Notes: generated from the sequence alone by a model not told the origin. DNA of 64,000 nucleotides from Thermaerobacter sp. PB12/4term (GCF_003403315.2 NZ_CP048407.1:2480001-2544000); one strand, 5' to 3'. Shown: positions 51,412 to 61,135, counted from the first letter of the stretch. Program-made: numbers and translations.

Positions 51412-54108
51412 ATGCATCCTTTCCGGCAGTATGTCAACCCCCACCTGGGCGAGCTCCTCGAGCAGATCCAGATGGACAAGCGGTTTGTCCGGGGAGAGGG
51501 CTGCTGGCTCTGGGACGACCAGGGCCGCCGTTATCTGGACTTCGTCGCCGCCTACGGCGCGCTGCCCTTCGGCTTCAACCCGCCGGAGATCTGGGCGGCG
51601 CTGGAAGAGGCGCGCCACCGCGGCGAGCCGTCCTTCGTCCAGCCGTCCTTCTTGAATACCGCGGGCGAGCTGGCCCGGCGGCTGATCGAGGTGGCGCCGC
51701 CGGGACTGCGCTACGTGACCTTTGCCAACAGCGGTGCCGAAGCGGTGGAAGCGGCCATCAAGCTGGCCCGGGCGGCCACCGGCCGGCCGCGGATCCTCTC
51801 CACGGACAACGGCTTTCACGGCAAGACCTTCGGTGCCCTCTCCGCCACCCACCGGGCAGCCTATCAGGACGCCTTCTTCGCCCCGGCCGAGGGCTTCGAC
51901 AAGGTGCCCTACGGCGACCTGGAGGCCCTGGAGCGGGCGCTGGCGGCCCGGCCGGGCGAGTACGCCGCTTTCCTGGTCGAGCCGATCCAGGGCGAGGGCG
52001 GCATCGTGGTGCCGCCTCCCGGCTACCTGCGCGAGGCCCGGGAGGTGTGCCGGCGCCACGGGGTGCTGTTCATCGCCGATGAGGTGCAGACGGGGCTGGG
52101 CCGTACGGGCGTGCTCTTCGCCTGCCAGGCGGAAGGCGTCACACCCGACGCCATCACCCTGGCCAAGGCCCTGGGCGGCGGCCTCATGCCCATCGGCGCC
52201 GTGCTGTGCACCGAAGAGGTGTACACGGAAGAGTTCGCCACCAAGCACTCCTCGACCTTCGCGGGCAACACCCTGGCCTGCCGGGCCGGCCTGGCCGCCC
52301 TGGACCTCCTGACCCGGGACGAACAGGCCCTGGTCCGCCACGTGGCCGAGACCGGCGAGTACCTGCGCCAGGGCCTGCTGGCCATCCAGCGGCGCCATCC
52401 CCGGGTGATCCGGGAGGTGCGGGGGCGGGGGTTCATGCTGGGCATCCAGTTCGGGGTCGACCGGGAGACCTTCCCCGGCAACCTGCTGGGAGTGATGGGC
52501 GAGCAGGAGCTGCTCACCCCGGTCATCGCCTCGTACCTGCTCAACGTGGAGGGGTTGCGGGTCGCCCCGACCCTGAACGGTGCCGACGTGATCCGCATCG
52601 AGCCGCCCCTCATCGCCACCCGGGCGGAGTGCGACTACGCCCTGGCCGCCATCGAGCGGGTGGTCGAACTCATCGACCGGGATGACACCGCCGCCCTGCT
52701 CCGGCACCTGGTCAGCCCACAGGCGGCGACCGTGCAGTCCGTGGCCCGGCCCGCCGGCCACCAGCCTGCCCTCCTGGCGGTTCGCTCCCGCGAATCGGGC
52801 GAGGCGGTGGCCCCCAGCGGTGACCCCCGGGAAGGGCGCTTTGCCTTCCTGGTTCATCCCGTGGATCTGGAGAACTACCCGGAGTTTGACCCGAGCCTGG
52901 CCGCCTTCAGCCGCGCCGAGCTGGAAGAGCTGGCCGGTCGCTGGAACCACCTTCTCAAGCCCTTCCGCATCGGCCGGACCCGGGTGGTCTCGGCGACCGG
53001 GGCCACCGCCTACGGCGAGTTCTACGCCGTCCCCCGCACCGCCGACGAGTTCCTCGCCATGCCCCAGGCGGAGGCGGTGGCGGAGATCGAGGAAGCCATC
53101 GAGCTGGCCCGCGAGAACGGCGCCCGGATCGTCGGCCTGGGCGCCTACACCTCGGTGGTCACCCGGGGCGGGCTGCACCTGCGGGACGCCGGCGTCGCCC
53201 TGACCACCGGCAACAGCTTCACCGTGGTGGCGGCCGTGGAAGCCATTGCCGAAGCCAGCCGCCGGCTGGGCTTCCCCCTTGGCCAGGGAACCGTGGCCGT
53301 GGTGGGTGCCACGGGCGCCATCGGGCGGGCGACGGCCCTACTGCTGGCCGGTAAGGTGCGCCGGCTGCTGCTGATCGGCAACCCGGCCCGGCCCGAGCAG
53401 AGCCGGCGGCGGCTGCTGCGGGTGGCGGCCGACCTGGCCCGCCACGTGCTGAGCCTGGCGGCCTCAGGCCGGCCCCTGGGCCCGCTGGCGCAGGTCCTGG
53501 TGGAATTTGGCGGCTGGCCTGATGCCGCAGAACCCGCCGAGGCCTTCCTCCCCCGGCTGGAAGCCTGGATGGCGAGTGGACGGTGCCCCCTGGTCATCAC
53601 CACGGACCTGGACGCCATGCTTCCCCAGGCCGACGTGGTGGTGACCGCCACCAGCAGCACCGCCCACCTGGTCACGCCGGGCAACGTGAAGTTCGGGGCG
53701 GTGGTATGCGACCTGAGCCGCCCGCCCAACGTCAGCCGGGAGGTGGGCGATGCCCGGCCCGACGTCCTGGTGATCGACGGCGGGGTCATCGAGGTGCCCG
53801 GCCGGCCGTCCATGGGGTGGAACTTCGGCTTCGAGCGGGGCCTGGTCTACGCCTGCATGGCGGAGACCATGATGCTGGCCCTGGAGCACCACTACCAGCA
53901 CACCAGCCTGGGAGCCGACCTCAACCTGGAGACCATCCTCTGGCTGAAGGACCTGGCCCGCAAGCACGGGTTCCGGCTGGCCGAGCTGCGCAGCTTCGAC
54001 CGCCCCCTGCAGGCCGAAGCCTGGGAGCGGGTGCTGGCCGCCCGCTCCGCCCTGGGCACGGCGGCGCGGTTGAACCCGGCCCCGGCCGCAGGGCCGGCCG
54101 CACGGTGA
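51412..54108 (+). CDS. Class III aminotransferase fused to an acyl-ACP reductase-like domain
   Basis: An 898-aa two-domain enzyme. Residues about 1-430 are a complete class III PLP aminotransferase: FANSGAEAVEAAIKLARAAT, STDNGFHGKTFGALSATH, FIADEVQTGLGRTG and the PLP lysine Lys252 in ITLAKALGGGLMP. After a linker, residues about 480-880 resemble cyanobacterial acyl-ACP reductase: VVSATGATAYGEFYAVPRT, GARIVGLGAYTSVVTRGG, ALTTGNSFTVVAA, the dinucleotide-binding VVGATGAIGRATALLLAG, and YACMAETMMLALE. In the last, Cys815 falls where the cyanobacterial catalytic cysteine lies. Predicted reaction: reduction of an acyl thioester to an aldehyde, then transamination to an amine. ATG 51412 follows GGAGGG. 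The domain calls are firm; the coupled reaction is inference. Confidence 0.88.
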   Translation: MHPFRQYVNPHLGELLEQIQMDKRFVRGEGCWLWDDQGRRYLDFVAAYGALPFGFNPPEIWAALEEARHRGEPSFVQPSFLNTAGELARRLIEVAPPGLRYVTFANSGAEAVEAAIKLARAATGRPRILSTDNGFHGKTFGALSATHRAAYQDAFFAPAEGFDKVPYGDLEALERALAARPGEYAAFLVEPIQGEGGIVVPPPGYLREAREVCRRHGVLFIADEVQTGLGRTGVLFACQAEGVTPDAITLAKALGGGLMPIGAVLCTEEVYTEEFATKHSSTFAGNTLACRAGLAALDLLTRDEQALVRHVAETGEYLRQGLLAIQRRHPRVIREVRGRGFMLGIQFGVDRETFPGNLLGVMGEQELLTPVIASYLLNVEGLRVAPTLNGADVIRIEPPLIATRAECDYALAAIERVVELIDRDDTAALLRHLVSPQAATVQSVARPAGHQPALLAVRSRESGEAVAPSGDPREGRFAFLVHPVDLENYPEFDPSLAAFSRAELEELAGRWNHLLKPFRIGRTRVVSATGATAYGEFYAVPRTADEFLAMPQAEAVAEIEEAIELARENGARIVGLGAYTSVVTRGGLHLRDAGVALTTGNSFTVVAAVEAIAEASRRLGFPLGQGTVAVVGATGAIGRATALLLAGKVRRLLLIGNPARPEQSRRRLLRVAADLARHVLSLAASGRPLGPLAQVLVEFGGWPDAAEPAEAFLPRLEAWMASGRCPLVITTDLDAMLPQADVVVTATSSTAHLVTPGNVKFGAVVCDLSRPPNVSREVGDARPDVLVIDGGVIEVPGRPSMGWNFGFERGLVYACMAETMMLALEHHYQHTSLGADLNLETILWLKDLARKHGFRLAELRSFDRPLQAEAWERVLAARSALGTAARLNPAPAAGPAAR

Positions 54109-54137
54109 ACCCGTCGCGGCCGGCTCTTCTCGCTCTT

Positions 54138-55244
54138 TCATCGCCGCTTCTCGTACATCAGGCGGGGCACGGAAGCCCGGCTCCCCTCCCGGGGGCCGGG
54201 CTCCGCGTCTTCTTTCCCACCGGGTCCCGCGGCTTCGTCCCCGGCCTCCACCACCGCGAGCCGGCCCTGTTCCACCAGGTAGTCCAGGTGCGCCACCGTC
54301 TCCCCCAGGGCGAACTCCACGTTGGCCAGGGTATCCATGACCCGCCCGAACAACTGCCCGGCCACCTGCCAGGCCGTCACGCGCCCGCCCGCGGCGACGA
54401 TGGCTTCGACCTCCTCCAGCCGGCGCCGGTGGTGTTCGGCCAGTTCGCGGCACCGTCCGGCCAGGTCGTCGAAGGGAGCCCGGTGCCCCGGCAGAACCCG
54501 CCGCGCCGGGAGCCGCCCCACCTGCTGGAGCGAGTCCAGATACCGGCCCAGGGGATTGGGGGCCGCCTGGGGGCCGGCGGAGATGTTGGGGGAGATGCCG
54601 GGAAGGACCATGTCGTCGGCCAGCAACAGGCCCTCGCCCGGCTGCCAGAGGACCACCAGGCCGTCGGTGTGGCCCGGCGTCCAGAGGACCTGCCACCGCC
54701 GCCCGCCCAGGCGCAGCTCCTCCCCTTCCCGCACCGGCGTCACCTGAGGTTGGGGATCCACCCAGGAGACGATCCGGGCCCGGCGCTGGGCCAGAGGGGC
54801 GGCCAGCTGGTCCGGCACGCCGTGCCGGGCCGCAAAGGCGCTAAAAGCCTCGGCGGCGGCCGGTCTCCAGATGCGCCGGGCCAGTTCCACTTCCCGCTGG
54901 TGCATCAGGACGGGCGCCCCCGTGCACTTCTGCAGCCAACCCGCTGCGCCGAAATGATCGGGATGGAAATGGGTGACGAAGACGGCCTCGACATCACCGG
55001 CGCCGATGCCCAGCCGGTGGAAGGCCTGATTCCAGCGGGCTTCGGCCTCCGGGGTGTGGAACCCGGTATCCACCAGGGTCCATCCGTGGGGGCCGCGGAG
55101 GGCATAGGCATTGACCTCGCGCAGGGGAGCCGGAATGGGGATGGGAACGCGGTACACGCCGGGCCAGACCTCCTGAAGGGACAGCCTCCCGGCACGCTCC
55201 CGCCCGTCCCCATGGGCGTCCTGGGCGTCCGCTACCGCTACCAT
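54138..55244 (-). CDS. Metallo-beta-lactamase fold hydrolase
   Basis: A 368-aa cytosolic hydrolase. The zinc ligands appear as THFHPDHFGAAG, the VLWTPGHTDGLVVLW histidine and the LLADDMVLPG aspartate, and PGHRAPFDD, the full set for the glyoxalase II-like group. A C-terminal helical region of about 90 residues (AEHHRRRLEEVEAIVAAGGR, TAWQVAGQLFGR) follows, as in the LACTB2/MBL family that hydrolyses nucleic acids or thioesters. ATG 55244 follows GAGAGGAGC; the extension to 55433 lacks a site. The substrate is unknown. Confidence 0.87.
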   Translation of the reverse strand: MVAVADAQDAHGDGRERAGRLSLQEVWPGVYRVPIPIPAPLREVNAYALRGPHGWTLVDTGFHTPEAEARWNQAFHRLGIGAGDVEAVFVTHFHPDHFGAAGWLQKCTGAPVLMHQREVELARRIWRPAAAEAFSAFAARHGVPDQLAAPLAQRRARIVSWVDPQPQVTPVREGEELRLGGRRWQVLWTPGHTDGLVVLWQPGEGLLLADDMVLPGISPNISAGPQAAPNPLGRYLDSLQQVGRLPARRVLPGHRAPFDDLAGRCRELAEHHRRRLEEVEAIVAAGGRVTAWQVAGQLFGRVMDTLANVEFALGETVAHLDYLVEQGRLAVVEAGDEAAGPGGKEDAEPGPREGSRASVPRLMYEKRR

Positions 55245-55429
55245 GGTGCCAGCTCCTCTCCCGTGGGCCCCGGATCCGCCCTTGTTCGCAGGGACCGGCC
55301 TGGTGCCACCCCAGCCGGCTGTCCGGGTTCCGGGGCTACCTGATGACCGCCGGTGGCTGGCCGGGCCCCGATCGACCGGGTGCGCGCTGGCCGGCCCCCG
55401 ATGGGCCGGCTTTGGACCGGCCGGCCGCC

Positions 55430-56473
55430 TCACCGGCCGGCGGGTTCGCCCAGCACCAGGACGGCCGCACCGCGGACCCGGCTCTCCTTGACGGCCGCCA
55501 GAGCCTGGTTGGCCTGCTCAAAGGGGTAGCGCTGGACGGCCACCTGGAGGGGCACCGAAGCCGCCACCGCCATGAACTCCTCGGCGTCCCGGCGGGTCAC
55601 GTGGGCCACGGTCCGCAGCGCCCGCTCCCCGTGCAAGAGCCGGTAGGGGAACGAAGGAATGTCCGTCATGTGGACCGCGTTGATCACCACGGTGCCCCCG
55701 GGCCGCACCGCCCGCAACGCCAGGGGCACCAGCTCGCCTGCCGGGGCGAAGAGTATGGCCCGGTCACAGGCAGGAGGAACCGGCCCTGCCGGCTCTTCCT
55801 GCGCCAGGACCTCGGCACCCCCCGCCCACACGGCGCCCAGTTGCCGGGCCAGTTCCCGGTGGGCCGGGCTGCGGGTGAAGACCACCACCTGGCAGCCCTG
55901 GTGGCGCGCCACCTGCAGCACCAGGTGGGCCGATGCGCCAAAGCCGAACAGGGCCAGCCGCTCCCCCGGCTGAAGGCCGCTGAGCCGCAAGGCCCGGTAC
56001 CCGATGACACCCGCGCAGAGCAGCGGCGCCGCCGTGGCGTCGTCGTACCCCGGCGGGATCGGGACGGTGTAGGCCGCCGGAACCGCCATGGCCTGGGCGA
56101 AGCCGCCCGGCGCATGCAGGCCGGTGAACCGGGCGTGGGGGCAGAGGTTCTCGTCGCCGCGGCGGCACGCCTCGCAATGCCCGCACGCCCGGTGCAGCCA
56201 GTAGGCCCCCCGCCGCTCCCCGGGGCGAATGCCTTCCACGCCGGGGCCCACGGCCTCGACGATCCCCACCACCTGGTGGCCGGGGGTCACGGGGTAGGCG
56301 GGCGCCACCAGGTCACCCTCGGCCACGTGCACGTCCGTAAGACACACGCCGCAGGCCCGCACCCGCAGGCGGATCTCCCCCGGTCCCGGCTCGGGTTCGG
56401 GTACCTCCGCCAGGCGCAGGGGGGCCGCAAGGGCATCGGCGGGCCGCAGCAGCTGCCAGGCCTTCATTGTCAT
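55430..56473 (-). CDS. Zinc-dependent alcohol dehydrogenase
   Basis: A 347-aa medium-chain NAD(P)-dependent alcohol dehydrogenase, annotated in relatives as zinc-binding alcohol dehydrogenase family (AdhA/YahK-like loner). The catalytic zinc site starts ACGVCLTDVHVAEGD and VTPGHQVVGIVEAVGPGVEG; the structural zinc cysteines are in CGHCEACRRGDENLC; the coenzyme domain has LALFGFGASAHLVLQVA. ATG 56473 follows GGAGGGG. It lies 185 nt upstream of the MBL hydrolase on the same strand. Substrate is likely an alcohol or aldehyde; coupling to the nearby fusion enzyme is possible but unproven. Confidence 0.92.
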   Translation of the reverse strand: MTMKAWQLLRPADALAAPLRLAEVPEPEPGPGEIRLRVRACGVCLTDVHVAEGDLVAPAYPVTPGHQVVGIVEAVGPGVEGIRPGERRGAYWLHRACGHCEACRRGDENLCPHARFTGLHAPGGFAQAMAVPAAYTVPIPPGYDDATAAPLLCAGVIGYRALRLSGLQPGERLALFGFGASAHLVLQVARHQGCQVVVFTRSPAHRELARQLGAVWAGGAEVLAQEEPAGPVPPACDRAILFAPAGELVPLALRAVRPGGTVVINAVHMTDIPSFPYRLLHGERALRTVAHVTRRDAEEFMAVAASVPLQVAVQRYPFEQANQALAAVKESRVRGAAVLVLGEPAGR

Positions 56474-56768
56474 GCCGCCCCACCCCTCCTCGTCCCTTGC
56501 CGGTGTCTGTTTTCCCCTCGCGCTGGGCAGCCCCTGCCAGAGTAACCCCGTCCCCGACGTCCACCCCAGCGAGCCCACCGGGCCCCAGCACCGGGACCCG
56601 TCGGTGGCCACCGGGGCCAGCGGGCCTCGAGGCCGGGCGGGTGCCCCTCGCCGGCCCCCAAGGCGGATTGGCCCGGGTCGCCAGCGTTGCCCCCTGCCCG
56701 CAGCCGTGGCATACTGGCGTCGCATCACGTCGCACGGCGAGGTTGCGGGGGTACGGGGGGATTCGGCC

Positions 56769-57230
56769 ATGGAGCCAGGTCCCGTCGAATACCAGCAATT
56801 TGAGGGTCTCCCCGACGGCAAAGTCCTGGCCGATCTTTTGCGGCTGCACGAGCTCGTCTTCGGCGATGGCCAAGCGGATCGCCTGCTCCGCGAAGCGCGT
56901 AACAGGCACCGCCTTCTGACGCTGGTGGCGCTGGCGGGACAACAGGTGGTGGGCTACAAGATTGGCTACGAGCGGAAACCCGGCCACTTCTACAGTTGGA
57001 TGGGGGCGGTGGCGCCCGGCTTTCGCCGGCGGGGAATCGCCAGCGAGCTGATGCGCCGCCAGCACGCCTGGTGTCGTGAACAGGGCTACGGTACCATCCG
57101 CACCGCCACGAAGAACAAGTGGCGCGACATGCTGATCCTCAACCTGCGCCACGGATTTGACGTCATCGGAGTCTACGTGGACGAGCGGGGCGAACCAAAG
57201 CTGATCTTGGAAAAGCGGCTGCGTCCTTAG
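56769..57230 (+). CDS. GNAT family N-acetyltransferase
   Basis: A 153-aa GNAT acetyltransferase. The acetyl-CoA binding motif is VAPGFRRRGIASELMRRQHA, preceded by QQVVGYKIGYERKPGHFYSW and followed by ILNLRHGFDVIGVYVDERG. No signal peptide. ATG 56769 has a G-rich site (GGGGGG about 8 nt before). The acceptor is unknown. It diverges from the alcohol dehydrogenase. Confidence 0.87.
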   Translation: MEPGPVEYQQFEGLPDGKVLADLLRLHELVFGDGQADRLLREARNRHRLLTLVALAGQQVVGYKIGYERKPGHFYSWMGAVAPGFRRRGIASELMRRQHAWCREQGYGTIRTATKNKWRDMLILNLRHGFDVIGVYVDERGEPKLILEKRLRP

Positions 57231-57356
57231 CCGAAGCATTGTCCTGTCCTGCGGGTAGCCCGCCCCCCGGATCGGTGGTTCCTGTCTCACTCACCCGGCA
57301 GCAGGCTCATTCGAACAGGTATTGCAGAAAACATGACTCGCATCCGGCCAAAAGAA

Positions 57357-57383
57357 GAGGGGCAGGCTCATCGCCTACCCCTC
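57357..57383. terminator. Hairpin between GNAT and rpoD
   Basis: GAGGGGCAGGC and GCCTACCCCTC pair over 11 bp with one mismatch around a 5-nt loop, between the convergent GNAT and rpoD genes. It is a plausible bidirectional terminator. Confidence 0.6.
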
Positions 57384-57452
57384 GCCGTCTCGTAAACGGG
57401 CTTACCGGCACCGGCTCGTGACTGCCTGACATCGCGGATCACAGCCGCCGCC

Positions 57453-58751
57453 TTACTCCAGGTAGTCCTTCAGCTTCTTGCTGCGGGACGGATGCCGCAG
57501 CTTCCGCAGCGCCTTGGCCTCGATCTGGCGGATCCGCTCCCGGGTGACGCCGAAGATCTGGCCCACTTCCTCCAGCGTCCGCTGGCGCCCGTCGTCCAGG
57601 CCGAAACGCAGCCGCAGGACCTTCTGCTCGCGGTCCGTCAGGGTGTGAAGCACATCCTCCAGCTGCTCCCGCAGCAAAAGCTGGGACGCCGCCTCGGCGG
57701 GCGCCAGGGCATCCTCGTCCTCGATGAAGTCACCCAGGTGGCTGTCCTCTTCCTCGCCGATGGGCGTTTCGAGGGACACGGGCTCCTGGGCGATCTTCAT
57801 GATCTCCCGGACCTTCTCGGGCTCGATGCCCATCTCCTTGGCGATCTCCTCCGGCGTGGGCTCCCGCCCGAGCTCCTGGACCAGCTGGCGCTGGACGCGG
57901 ATGAGCTTGTTGATGGTCTCCACCATGTGCACGGGGATGCGGATCGTCCTGGCCTGATCGGCGATGGCCCGGGTGATGGCCTGGCGGATCCACCAGGTGG
58001 CATAAGTGCTGAACTTGAAGCCCTTCCGATAATCAAACTTCTCCGCCGCCTTGATCAGGCCCAGGTTGCCCTCCTGAATCAGGTCCAGGAACAGCATGCC
58101 GCGCCCCACGTAGCGCTTGGCGATGCTGACCACCAGCCGCAGGTTGGCCTGGATCAGCTTACGCTTGGCCTCTTCGTCGCCCTGCTCGATCCGCTTGGCC
58201 AGCTCGATCTCCTGTTCCGGCGTCAAGAGGGGGATACGCCCGATCTCCTTGAGATACATGCGCACCGGGTCGTCGAGGGCGACGCCGTCCGGCATGGACA
58301 AATCGTCCTCGTCATCGACGGGCTCGCCCAGCTGGTCGACGCCGGTCCCTTCGGCGGCCGCGTCCTGGTCACCCTCGTCTCCGGCCTCGCCACCGCCGGC
58401 CGTGTCTGCGTCCAGGTCTTCAGGTCGATCCAGCCCCGAGACCCCGTCTAGGGCAGCTTCATCCATCATGCCGTCCAGGCCGGCACCGCCGGAGCGGGTA
58501 CGGTGACCGCGCGCCGCCCGCCCGTTGCGGGCGCCGTTCCGCGACCGGCGGGGACCCGTCTCCACCTCGATGCCCAGGTCCTCTAGGAGCTGGTAGACCT
58601 CGTCCACCTGATCCGCATCCAGGTCGACAGCCTGCAAGGCGTCGGTGACCTCATCCTCCGTCAGCACGCCACCCCGCTGGCGTCCCCGGTCGACCAGGCG
58701 CTTGACTTCATCGATCTCCAGCAACGGGCTCTTGACCTCGCTCACGTCCAT
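57453..58751 (-). CDS. rpoD: RNA polymerase primary sigma factor (SigA/RpoD)
   Basis: The housekeeping sigma factor, 432 aa. A region 1.1-like N-terminus ([19 protein letters not shown]), an acidic Gly/Ala/Asp insertion (about 75-140), region 1.2 ([17 protein letters not shown]), region 2 ([59 protein letters not shown]), region 3 and region 4.2 ([20 protein letters not shown]) are all present. ATG 58751 follows GGGGGGAG. It is downstream of dnaG, the order of the macromolecular synthesis operon. Confidence 0.97.
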   Translation of the reverse strand: MDVSEVKSPLLEIDEVKRLVDRGRQRGGVLTEDEVTDALQAVDLDADQVDEVYQLLEDLGIEVETGPRRSRNGARNGRAARGHRTRSGGAGLDGMMDEAALDGVSGLDRPEDLDADTAGGGEAGDEGDQDAAAEGTGVDQLGEPVDDEDDLSMPDGVALDDPVRMYLKEIGRIPLLTPEQEIELAKRIEQGDEEAKRKLIQANLRLVVSIAKRYVGRGMLFLDLIQEGNLGLIKAAEKFDYRKGFKFSTYATWWIRQAITRAIADQARTIRIPVHMVETINKLIRVQRQLVQELGREPTPEEIAKEMGIEPEKVREIMKIAQEPVSLETPIGEEEDSHLGDFIEDEDALAPAEAASQLLLREQLEDVLHTLTDREQKVLRLRFGLDDGRQRTLEEVGQIFGVTRERIRQIEAKALRKLRHPSRSKKLKDYLE

Positions 58752-58854
58752 CGGACTCCCCCCTTTCCGCCGCGGCCCCGGTCCCCCGCAGCGTGGCCCG
58801 AGGCCACCTTCCCTGCCGGGGATCCGGACCCGTGATCATTGTCAGAAAAGCATT

Positions 58855-58889
58855 CGCCGGTCCCCGTCCCTTCCGGTACTGGACCGGCG
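58855..58889 (-). promoter_or_regulatory. Hairpin between dnaG and rpoD
   Basis: CGCCGGTCC and GGACCGGCG form a perfect 9-bp stem with a 17-nt loop in the 156-nt gap; on the minus strand a TTTT follows a few bases later. It may be a weak terminator or processing site that lets dnaG and rpoD be expressed at different levels. Confidence 0.45.
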
Positions 58890-58907
58890 AGGGCAGCCGC
58901 AGCGGGA

Positions 58908-61085
58908 TCATCTTCCCACCCGGCCTTTCAGCTGCGCCGACAGCAGCTGAAACCTGGTCACCAGGTCGACAGGTACATCCTGGCCGCTTGCCTCCAGCTG
59001 GGCAATCCGGCGCTGGATTTTCCATAGGCTATGTCGCTTCAGGGTTTTGATATAATCATCTAAAATCCTTTCCATCTCGCCGGGCTCGTCCGGCCCGGGC
59101 TCCGGCGCCTGCACCAGGGCCGCCAGGACCGATACCGCCTCCTGGTACACGGCAGCCCCCGCAACGGCCGGCGAGGAAGAACCGGCCGCCCCAGCGGGCA
59201 GCCGCTCTTCCACCCCGTCGTGAACCCCGTTCTGGGGCTGATCGGCATCCCGATCTCTTTCATTTTCGGCAGAACCGGCCATGTTTCCTTCCTGCCGGCC
59301 CGTTTCCGATCGCCCGATGTCCCCACCCCCGGCGGCCAGGCTGTGAAGCCGCGAAAGCACACGGCCGGTGTCCACCCCGCCGCCCGTCGTCTGCGCCTCG
59401 CGGCAGGCCAGTTCGAACAGCAGGCGGTGGGCCGGTGTCACCCAGTCACCAGGCTCCAGCCGGCTGGCAATGAGGGCCTGCCACTGGGGGTGAAACAGGC
59501 TGGCGGCCACCAGACCTCGTTCCGCCCGGACCACACCAGCAGGAACTTCCTCCACCGGAACCCGACGGTTAGTATGCCGGACGGCCTGGACGTTATTCCC
59601 ACCCGCATCCGGAACGGCCGTCCCACCGGCTCCACCGGCCCTGCCGCCACGCTCCGCACGGACGCCTCCGGTCCCGTCAATGCTTCCCCGCAGGGTTCCC
59701 CGGGCGGGGCGCCCCGTGGCCGGCGCCCTGCTGCGCAGGGCTCGGGCGGCTCGCCGCACCTCCTGCCAGAGGATCCCTTCCTCGACGCCCAGGGCCACGG
59801 CGTACCGCCGCACATACTCCCCGCGCTCCACGGGACTTGACACCCGCGCCAGCCAGGGCGCCAGGGCTTCCACCGCCTCCGCCCGCCCCCGGGGCGTCGC
59901 CGTGTCGACCTGGCCCATGACCTGCCGGAAGCGGTACTCCACCACGGGCACCGCCGCCTCGAGGATGCGCCGCAGGGCGTCGGGCCCTTCCCGCCGCACC
60001 ACGTCGTCGGGATCGCGGCCCGGCGGCAACTGGGCCACCCTCACCTCCACCCCGGCGTCGGCGAACATCGCCAGGCCGCGCATGGTCGCCCGCTGGCCCG
60101 CCGCGTCGGCATCGTAGGCGATGATCACCCGCTGCACGTAGCGGGCCAGGAGTTCCACCTGCTCCTCGCTCAGGGAGGTCCCCAGGGAGGCCACCGCCGC
60201 GTAGCCCACGCCGGCGCGGTCGACGGCGATGGCGTCCATGTACCCTTCCACCACCACCGCCGTGCCCGTTTCCCGCAGGCGCGGGCGGCTCCAGTCGAGC
60301 CCGTACCAGAGGCGCCGCTTGTTGAAGAGCACCGTCTCCGGGGAGTTCAGGTACTTGGGCTCCTGGCCGTCCAGGGAGCGGCCGCCGAACCCCACCACCC
60401 GGCCCCGGGGGTCGGTGATGGGGAACATCACCCGGTGGCGGAACCGGTCGTAGTAGCCGCCGCCCGGGCGCGGCTGCGCCAGCCCCGCCTCGGCCAGCAG
60501 GGCGGGCGCGACCCCCCGCCGCTCCAGCGCCCCGACCAGCCCGTCCCACCCGGGCGGAGCGTACCCCAGGCCGTACCGGTCCCAGAGCGCGGAGGGCAGG
60601 CCGCGTTCTTCCAGATAGGCGCGCGCGGCTTCCCCCGCCGGGGAGCGCAGGGCCTGCCGGAAGAACGCCGCCGCCATCTCCAGCACCCGGGCCAGCTGCT
60701 CCTGCCGGTCCCGCACCCGCCGCTGGCCGGGCGACAGGGGCCGCTCGCGCAGGGCCACCCCCGCCCGCCGGGCCAGATGGGCCACCGCTTCGGGGAAGGT
60801 CCAGCCCTCCTTTTTCATGACAAAGGTGAAGACGTCGCCACCCACCTGACAACCGAAGCAGTAAAACATCTGCTTGGCGGGCGAGACGGTGAAGGAGGGG
60901 GTGCGCTCGTCGTGGAACGGGCACAGGGCCACGTACTCGCGGCCCGCCCGGCGCAGGGGCACGTAGTCGCCGATCACCTCGACGATGTCGAGGCGCTGGC
61001 GGATCTCGTCGACCACGTGCTCGTCCAGGCGGTACAACGCTCGACCCTCCCCGACCCCGTGGGGATTGAGTTCGCGCCGCACCAC
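58908..61085 (-). CDS. dnaG: DNA primase
   Basis: Synthesises RNA primers at the replication fork. The 725-aa protein has the zinc-binding CHC2 domain (ALCPFHDERTPSFTVSP, MFYCFGCQVGGDVFTFV), the catalytic core (YAPPGWDGLVGAL, DRFRHRVMFPITDPRGRVVG, PKYLNSPETVLFNK) and TOPRIM acidic residues in VVVEGYMDAIAVDRAGV and VIIAYDADAAGQRA. The C-terminal helicase-binding domain is interrupted by two low-complexity stretches (about 460-510 and 590-640). GTG 61085 has AGGAC upstream. Confidence 0.96.
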   Translation of the reverse strand: MVRRELNPHGVGEGRALYRLDEHVVDEIRQRLDIVEVIGDYVPLRRAGREYVALCPFHDERTPSFTVSPAKQMFYCFGCQVGGDVFTFVMKKEGWTFPEAVAHLARRAGVALRERPLSPGQRRVRDRQEQLARVLEMAAAFFRQALRSPAGEAARAYLEERGLPSALWDRYGLGYAPPGWDGLVGALERRGVAPALLAEAGLAQPRPGGGYYDRFRHRVMFPITDPRGRVVGFGGRSLDGQEPKYLNSPETVLFNKRRLWYGLDWSRPRLRETGTAVVVEGYMDAIAVDRAGVGYAAVASLGTSLSEEQVELLARYVQRVIIAYDADAAGQRATMRGLAMFADAGVEVRVAQLPPGRDPDDVVRREGPDALRRILEAAVPVVEYRFRQVMGQVDTATPRGRAEAVEALAPWLARVSSPVERGEYVRRYAVALGVEEGILWQEVRRAARALRSRAPATGRPARGTLRGSIDGTGGVRAERGGRAGGAGGTAVPDAGGNNVQAVRHTNRRVPVEEVPAGVVRAERGLVAASLFHPQWQALIASRLEPGDWVTPAHRLLFELACREAQTTGGGVDTGRVLSRLHSLAAGGGDIGRSETGRQEGNMAGSAENERDRDADQPQNGVHDGVEERLPAGAAGSSSPAVAGAAVYQEAVSVLAALVQAPEPGPDEPGEMERILDDYIKTLKRHSLWKIQRRIAQLEASGQDVPVDLVTRFQLLSAQLKGRVGR

Positions 61086-61105
61086 CCACGTCCTGCTGGT
61101 AGTCT

Positions 61106-61135
61106 ATTGTAGTCTATTTTAGTAATAACTCTTAA
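61106..61135 (-). promoter_or_regulatory. Promoter island of dnaG-rpoD
   Basis: An unusually AT-rich patch for this window. On the minus strand TTAAGA (61130-61135), an 18-bp spacer and TACAAT (61106-61111) form a good SigA-type promoter about 20 nt before the dnaG GTG. The sequence TAGACTAC occurs twice in the patch. Confidence 0.7.

Noticed and set aside
51295-53178. 627-residue ORF antisense to the fusion enzyme
   Set aside because: Shadow frame; the plus frame carries all aminotransferase and reductase motifs.
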